DNA of 8,512 nucleotides from JAWXBM01 sp034440115 (GTDB taxonomy: Bacteria > Pseudomonadota > Gammaproteobacteria > Xanthomonadales > SZUA-36). Position numbers and translations under genes: made by a program. The stretch covers positions 1 to 8,512 of the forward strand of contig JAWXBM010000132.1 in assembly GCA_034440115.1 (NCBI GenBank), in the 5' to 3' direction. The notes under the pieces are model-generated. The model had not been told where the DNA came from, did not search any database, and was given only the letters and a program-made list of their open reading frames with translations. This document shows, piece after piece, positions 5,108-8,512 of the stretch (position 1 is the stretch's first letter; each line of letters starts with the position of its first letter).

Positions 5108-6964
5108 CTAGTGTGGCACTGCACTCGCTCTGGCGGTATTGATCAGAGCGCAACGCTCCCCGGCATCAACCTGGGGCTCACCGATGTTTGCACCCAATGC
5201 GCCACTGTCACGGCGGCCATCAGCGCCACCCCAGAAATAGCAGGATTCTGTGTCATACACCGCCAATTCCGCAGCACCGATCATGGACCGCTCGCCCAGC
5301 GTGTGGCCCAGAGCCTCCAGCCGCGTACGCACATCCCGCGGAAACTCCGGCTCCAGAAACAGCGTATCGGGCTGCCACTGGTGGTGGAACCGCGGCGCCA
5401 TAACCGCACGTTGCGGATCAAAGCCGAAATCAATGGTGTTCAACAAGGTGTGCAGCACAGCAGAAATAATCATGGTGCCCATGGGCGAGCCCAGCGCCAT
5501 GGCCGCTTTGCCATCCTTCAGCACGATCATCGGCGTCATGGAAGACAAAGGCCGTTTACCAGGCTCGATAGCATTGGCGTCCGAACCAACGGCCTCCCAT
5601 AAATTGGCCGTGGTGGTATCCACCGAAAAATCATCCATCTCGTTGTTCAGCACAATACCAGTGCCAGGCACAGTGATTTTTGAACCGAACAAAGTGTTGA
5701 TGGTTTGCGTAATGGAAATCGCGTTGCCGCTCTTATCCATCACGCTGATTTGAGTGGTGCCCTCATCATCCGGTGGCGAGGTCAGGGTTTTCGGCACAAT
5801 GGGTTGTCCATCGGTGCGTAACCGTGCAGCCAGTTCATCAGCATGAGCCATCGAAGTCAGGCGCTCTACCGGCACTGCATAAAAATCCGGATCACCCAGG
5901 TGCTGCGCACGGTCGGCAAAGGCCAGTTTCATGGTGCTGGCAACCAGGTGAATGTAATCGCTGGAATCCTTGCCCATAGCGACCAGGTCATAGCGTTGCA
6001 GCACGTTCAACATTTCTGCGATCAGCACACCACCCGAACTCGGCGGTGGCATGGCGACGATTTCATAACCGCGATAATTGGCCTTGATGGGTTCGCGCCA
6101 GATGACTTTGTAACGCACCAGGTCCAGCTCGGTGACCACGCCCTTGGTGGCTTGCTCAATCATCTTGGCAATGGCACCAATCGCCAGGGTTTGGCCCCCG
6201 GAGCGCTGAATCAGGCGCAGAGTGTTGGCCAGATCATGTTGTTGCAGCATGTAGCCGAGCGGCGGCGCTTGACCATCGACTGTCTGGATATGCTGGGTAG
6301 CCGGATACTCTGCCAGGGCCGCAGCCACCGCATTAACCATATTGTGGTGCCAGACACTGACCGGCACACCGTTCTCTGCCAGGGCAATGGCGGGCTCGAT
6401 CAAATCGGCCCAGGGCATGGAACCAAAGCGCTCGTGCAAGGCCCACACGCCCTGCACAAAGCCGGGTACGGCAACCGAATAACGACCGCTGCGAATGGCA
6501 TCTGGATTTTTAAGGTAAAACTCAGCCGATGCCGAAGCGGGTGCGGTTTCACGCGCATCCAGGGTAAAACTCTGGCCGGTTTTGGCATCGTGAATCACCG
6601 CCAGTAAACCACCACCGAGGCCGGAACTGAACGGATGAGCCACCGCAGCCGCAAAAGCTGTGGCAACGGCCGCATCGGCGGCATTGCCGCCACGTTCCAA
6701 TATCAATTGACCGGCTGCCGCTGCCGGGCTGACCGAGGTGACCACCATGCCATCTCGGCCCCAGGCCGGCTCGAAAGAAGCGGCCTGGGAAACAGAACTG
6801 CTGAACACCGCCAGCAGCAAGACAGCGGCAATGCAAAGTCGTGACCTGATGTGGCCCACGTCATTGCTCAGGCCAGTGCACGGTGCAGTGCTCAGTCCCG
6901 CACCTAGGCCAGTGCTTTGGCCAGTCCTTTTGCTTGAGCTATCAAGCCTTGATACTTCAACCAT
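5108..6964 (-). CDS. ggt: Gamma-glutamyltransferase precursor
   Basis: Periplasmic N-terminal nucleophile hydrolase of 618 residues that cleaves the gamma-glutamyl bond of glutathione and transfers the glutamyl group to water or amino acids; the precursor self-cleaves into large and small subunits. A hydrophobic signal segment (43-58) ends in SQA-A, with likely cleavage after Ala61. Active-site features are Arg138 in 'DARETAP', the nucleophile Thr403 in 'EGTTQISVMDKSGN' (start of the small subunit), Asp444/445 in 'NNEMDDFS', and 'RPLSSMTP' with Ser474 and Ser475. Two departures stand out: Gln405 where most relatives have His, and GSPMG (492-496) where the oxyanion loop is usually GSPGG. ATG 6964 has a good GAGGA site 6 nt upstream but overlaps the ferredoxin gene by 61 bp and adds an unusually long, repeat-rich 40-residue extension before the signal helix. 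A GTG at codon 36 is an alternative start without a clear ribosome site. Confidence 0.93.
   Translation of the reverse strand: MVEVSRLDSSSKRTGQSTGLGAGLSTAPCTGLSNDVGHIRSRLCIAAVLLLAVFSSSVSQAASFEPAWGRDGMVVTSVSPAAAAGQLILERGGNAADAAVATAFAAAVAHPFSSGLGGGLLAVIHDAKTGQSFTLDARETAPASASAEFYLKNPDAIRSGRYSVAVPGFVQGVWALHERFGSMPWADLIEPAIALAENGVPVSVWHHNMVNAVAAALAEYPATQHIQTVDGQAPPLGYMLQQHDLANTLRLIQRSGGQTLAIGAIAKMIEQATKGVVTELDLVRYKVIWREPIKANYRGYEIVAMPPPSSGGVLIAEMLNVLQRYDLVAMGKDSSDYIHLVASTMKLAFADRAQHLGDPDFYAVPVERLTSMAHADELAARLRTDGQPIVPKTLTSPPDDEGTTQISVMDKSGNAISITQTINTLFGSKITVPGTGIVLNNEMDDFSVDTTTANLWEAVGSDANAIEPGKRPLSSMTPMIVLKDGKAAMALGSPMGTMIISAVLHTLLNTIDFGFDPQRAVMAPRFHHQWQPDTLFLEPEFPRDVRTRLEALGHTLGERSMIGAAELAVYDTESCYFWGGADGRRDSGALGANIGEPQVDAGERCALINTARASAVPH
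6870..6915. repeat. Direct 10-bp repeat in the ggt 5' end
   Basis: AGGCCAGTGC occurs at 6870-6879 and 6906-6915, 36 bp (12 codons) apart, with a further partial match at 6919-6927. In the ggt frame the copies encode S-T-G-L (17-20) and C-T-G-L (29-32), making the N-terminal extension low in complexity. The second copy spans the ferredoxin stop region, so the repeats straddle the gene overlap. Confidence 0.6.
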
Positions 6965-7179
6965 AACTCGTCCTCAGTTTCTTCGTTCTCAGAGTCCTTG
7001 GGTATGCATTCTACCGGGCAGACCTCAACACATTGCGGCAGGTCAAAATGGCCCACGCATTCGGTGCATTTCATCGGATCAATCACGTAATACTCAACAC
7101 CCTGCGAAATGGCTTCATTGGGGCATTCGGGCTCACAAACATCGCAGTTGATGCATTCTTCGGTGATTTTAAGGGCCAT
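6904..7179 (-). CDS. yfhL: YfhL-type 2[4Fe-4S] ferredoxin
   Basis: Small cytoplasmic electron carrier of 91 residues, of the Allochromatium-type ferredoxin group that includes E. coli YfhL. The start at 7179 gives 'MALKITEECINCDVCEPECP', nearly the same opening as YfhL; the frame is open further upstream but that part has no family resemblance and the 7239 option would need a 20-residue extension. Cysteines 9, 12, 15 and 19 form the first Cx2Cx2Cx3CP motif; Cys38, 41, 50 and 54 form the second, with the insertion between the second and third cysteine that is typical of this group; Cys58 is a further cysteine. The acidic tail 'SENEETEDE' is followed by a helical end rich in Ala, Gly and Lys. 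The gene lies 63 bp after coaD and overlaps the start of ggt, so it is probably in the same transcript. Its redox partner is unknown. Confidence 0.93.
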   Translation of the reverse strand: MALKITEECINCDVCEPECPNEAISQGVEYYVIDPMKCTECVGHFDLPQCVEVCPVECIPKDSENEETEDELWLKYQGLIAQAKGLAKALA

Positions 7180-7242
7180 TTCGTCTTGCTTGGGTTTTCG
7201 TGATGCAATTAAAAAGCGCGCAATCTCGCCGTCGGGCAAGGC

Positions 7243-7743
7243 TCAGCCGCCATTGACTTCCTTGAAGCGCTGTTGCAAAGCCATGCGCACGGGAGCGGCA
7301 ACAAATTCGGAAACATCGCCATTCAGTCGCGCCACTTCCTTGACCAGGGACGATGAAATAAAGCTGTAACGCTCGTCCGGGGTAAGAAACAGCGTTTCTA
7401 TTTCAGGTGCCAGGTGGCGGTTCATACTGGCCAGCTGGAATTCGTATTCGAAATCCGACACCGCGCGCAAACCACGCACCACCACGCCCGCGCCTACCTG
7501 CTGCACGAAATCCATCAACAGGATGCTGAAGCCTACAACCTGCACATTTTTGAGCTCTTTCAGACAATCCTGTGCCAGCGCAATGCGCTGTTTCAGCGGC
7601 AACAAAGGCTCTTTATGCGGACTCTCGGCAATGGCAATAATCACTTTCTCAAATACCCGCGCTGCGCGCTTCACCAGGTCAGTATGACCATTGGTAATAG
7701 GATCGAAAGTGCCTGGGTAAATGGCCGTACGGTGCGAAATCAT
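7243..7743 (-). CDS. coaD: Phosphopantetheine adenylyltransferase
   Basis: Cytoplasmic enzyme of coenzyme A biosynthesis (penultimate step): it joins 4'-phosphopantetheine and ATP to give dephospho-CoA and pyrophosphate. The 166-residue length is normal for the bacterial family. The nucleotidyltransferase fold opens with 'AIYPGTFDPITNGH' containing the T/HxGH-type ATP motif (residues 17-20), the central 'VVVRGLRAVSDFEYEFQLASMN' region binds the substrate, and the late 'YSFISSSLVKE' motif contacts ATP phosphates. All are intact. The start at 7743 gives the standard N-terminus; no strong Shine-Dalgarno is seen, which fits translational coupling to rsmD, whose stop lies 32 bp upstream. Essential housekeeping gene and a good anchor for the conserved block. 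Confidence 0.97.
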   Translation of the reverse strand: MISHRTAIYPGTFDPITNGHTDLVKRAARVFEKVIIAIAESPHKEPLLPLKQRIALAQDCLKELKNVQVVGFSILLMDFVQQVGAGVVVRGLRAVSDFEYEFQLASMNRHLAPEIETLFLTPDERYSFISSSLVKEVARLNGDVSEFVAAPVRMALQQRFKEVNGG

Positions 7744-7775
7744 GGGTAGTGCTGCCGTCGATAATGATTAAACCG

Positions 7776-8378
7776 TCATTCTAGCAGTCTGTCGGGCTTT
7801 GATGTTCGACTGGCTCGCACTAGTTGCATTCGCACCTCTCCCAGAGTCTTTTCCCGCAGGATTTCCCAATCAGAGCTAAAGGCAGGAACGACTTCAGAAC
7901 GGGCGGTTTCGAGGTAAACCAGCCCATCGGCACGCAGTTGCTGACCCGATGACAATGCCTGCAGGGCCAGCATTGTCAATCCCTGACCGAAAGGCGGGTC
8001 GATAAATACCAGATCAAAACTGTCAGCGGCTTGTCCTTGCAGCCACAACAGGGCATCGCTCTGCACCACCGAAACCTGGCTGGCAGCCAGCATATTTACG
8101 TTTTCCCGCAGTTGCTCTGCTGCACTGTGGTTTTTTTCCACCAGCACTGCCGAGCTTGCGCCGCGCGAGACTGCTTCCAGGCCCAGCACACCGGTGCCGG
8201 CAAACAGGTCCAGGCACTGCGCACCGCGCAAATCGGCCTGCAGCCAATTGAACAGCGTTTCCCGGCTGCGATCGCCGGACGGCCGCAAGCCCGGCAGGTC
8301 GGGTACTGGCAAACGGCGGCCACGCCAATCGCCGGCGATGATTCGTACTGTTCCTGTCTTGTTACTTTTTGCCATCAT
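7776..8378 (-). CDS. rsmD: 16S rRNA (guanine(966)-N(2))-methyltransferase
   Basis: S-adenosylmethionine-dependent methyltransferase, 200 residues, that makes m2G966 in 16S rRNA of the small ribosomal subunit. The family's N-terminal 'RIIAGDWRGRRLPVP' (12-26) and 'GLRPSGDRSRETLFNWL' (30-46) precede the SAM-binding motif 'LDLFAGTGVLGLEA' (56-69) and the catalytic DPPF motif (127-130). All are intact and the length is normal. ATG codons at 8378 and 8375 are adjacent and either may be used; upstream bases are GGTGGTGG-like with no strong ribosome site. It is the first visible gene of the minus-strand rsmD-coaD-ferredoxin-ggt series. Its upstream region begins only about 10 bp before tandem repeats, so its promoter must lie within or beyond the repeat cluster. 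Confidence 0.96.
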   Translation of the reverse strand: MMAKSNKTGTVRIIAGDWRGRRLPVPDLPGLRPSGDRSRETLFNWLQADLRGAQCLDLFAGTGVLGLEAVSRGASSAVLVEKNHSAAEQLRENVNMLAASQVSVVQSDALLWLQGQAADSFDLVFIDPPFGQGLTMLALQALSSGQQLRADGLVYLETARSEVVPAFSSDWEILREKTLGEVRMQLVRASRTSKPDRLLE

Positions 8379-8386
8379 TTTCCACC

Positions 8387-8460
8387 ACCGTCATGCCGGA
8401 CTTGATTATGCCCACCGTCATGCCGGACTTGATTATGCCCACCGTCATGCCGGACTTGAT
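8387..8460. repeat. 27-bp tandem repeat, 2.7 copies
   Basis: Perfect 27-bp units at 8387-8413 and 8414-8440, beginning ACCGTCATGCCGGACTTGAT and ending TATGCCC, are followed by a third copy that matches for 20 bp (8441-8460) and then diverges into a palindromic repeat. The repeats lie directly upstream of rsmD. The shared 20 bp is the outer arm of the neighbouring palindromic element, so the array looks like partial duplications of that element's end. Confidence 0.9.
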
Positions 8461-8512
8461 CCGGCATCCAGTCCTTTAACGCAGGTGGATCACGGATTCC
8501 CGGATCAAGCCC
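8441..8512. repeat. Palindromic dispersed-repeat element, cut by window edge
   Basis: After the tandem units the DNA contains a perfect hairpin, ATGCCGGA (8447-8454), CTTGA loop, TCCGGCAT (8460-8467), and a larger imperfect inverted repeat: CTTGATCCGGCATCC (8455-8469) against GGATTCCCGGATCAAG (8494-8509). This arrangement (GTCAT-CCGG arm, short centre, mirrored arm) is the style of small non-coding interspersed repeats common in proteobacterial genomes. The right outer arm lies beyond the window, so element length and boundaries are not known. Confidence 0.7.

Noticed and set aside
5843..6607. Plus-strand open frame (254 codons) opposite ggt
   Set aside because: It is antisense to well-conserved GGT sequence and shows no domain pattern, so it is a shadow frame in GC-rich DNA.
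8387..8512. CRISPR array
   Set aside because: The copies are directly tandem without unique spacers, and no cas-like gene is in the window.

Overview
The window looks like a chromosomal segment of a moderately GC-rich proteobacterium, most likely a gammaproteobacterium. The right half (about 5108-8378, all minus strand) reads rsmD - coaD - YfhL-type ferredoxin - ggt, a housekeeping order I recall from Pseudomonas and relatives. The genus cannot be fixed from the sequence.

Layout. (1) Bases 2-2375, plus strand, hold a tight three-gene unit: a general-stress pyridoxamine-phosphate-oxidase-like protein (5' end outside the window), a Sad/YneI-like succinate-semialdehyde dehydrogenase, and a TspO/MBR membrane protein. 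(2) Bases 2395-4830 form a decaying redox and stress block. It contains a fragment of a zinc-independent MDR oxidoreductase (plus), a dps gene broken by one in-frame TAA (minus), an apparently intact NADPH-dependent FMN reductase just upstream of dps (minus), and a second, different MDR oxidoreductase with a large internal deletion (plus). (3) Bases 4831-5107 are non-coding. They hold a probable terminator for the second MDR gene, a 7-bp-stem hairpin and a perfect 11-bp tandem duplication. This stretch is the likely junction between accessory DNA and the conserved block. (4) Bases 5108-8378 are the conserved minus-strand block, with gaps of 32 and 63 bp and then an overlap, so probably one operon. 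(5) Bases 8387-8512 hold 2.7 copies of a 27-bp tandem repeat running into a palindromic dispersed repeat that is cut by the window edge.

How it fits together. The left genes share a theme of stress, aldehyde and flavin redox chemistry, and three of the four genes between 2395 and 4830 that can be recognised are broken. That suggests an acquired or no longer selected stress island undergoing erosion beside a stable core operon. In the core block, RsmD modifies 16S rRNA, CoaD makes dephospho-CoA, the ferredoxin carries electrons, and GGT acts on glutathione in the periplasm. They are neighbours by conserved order and not by a shared pathway.

I did not find a convincing undescribed system. The most checkable points are the single-codon break in dps, the two different MDR remnants, the unusual N-terminus and oxyanion-loop sequence of GGT, and the repeat cluster upstream of rsmD.
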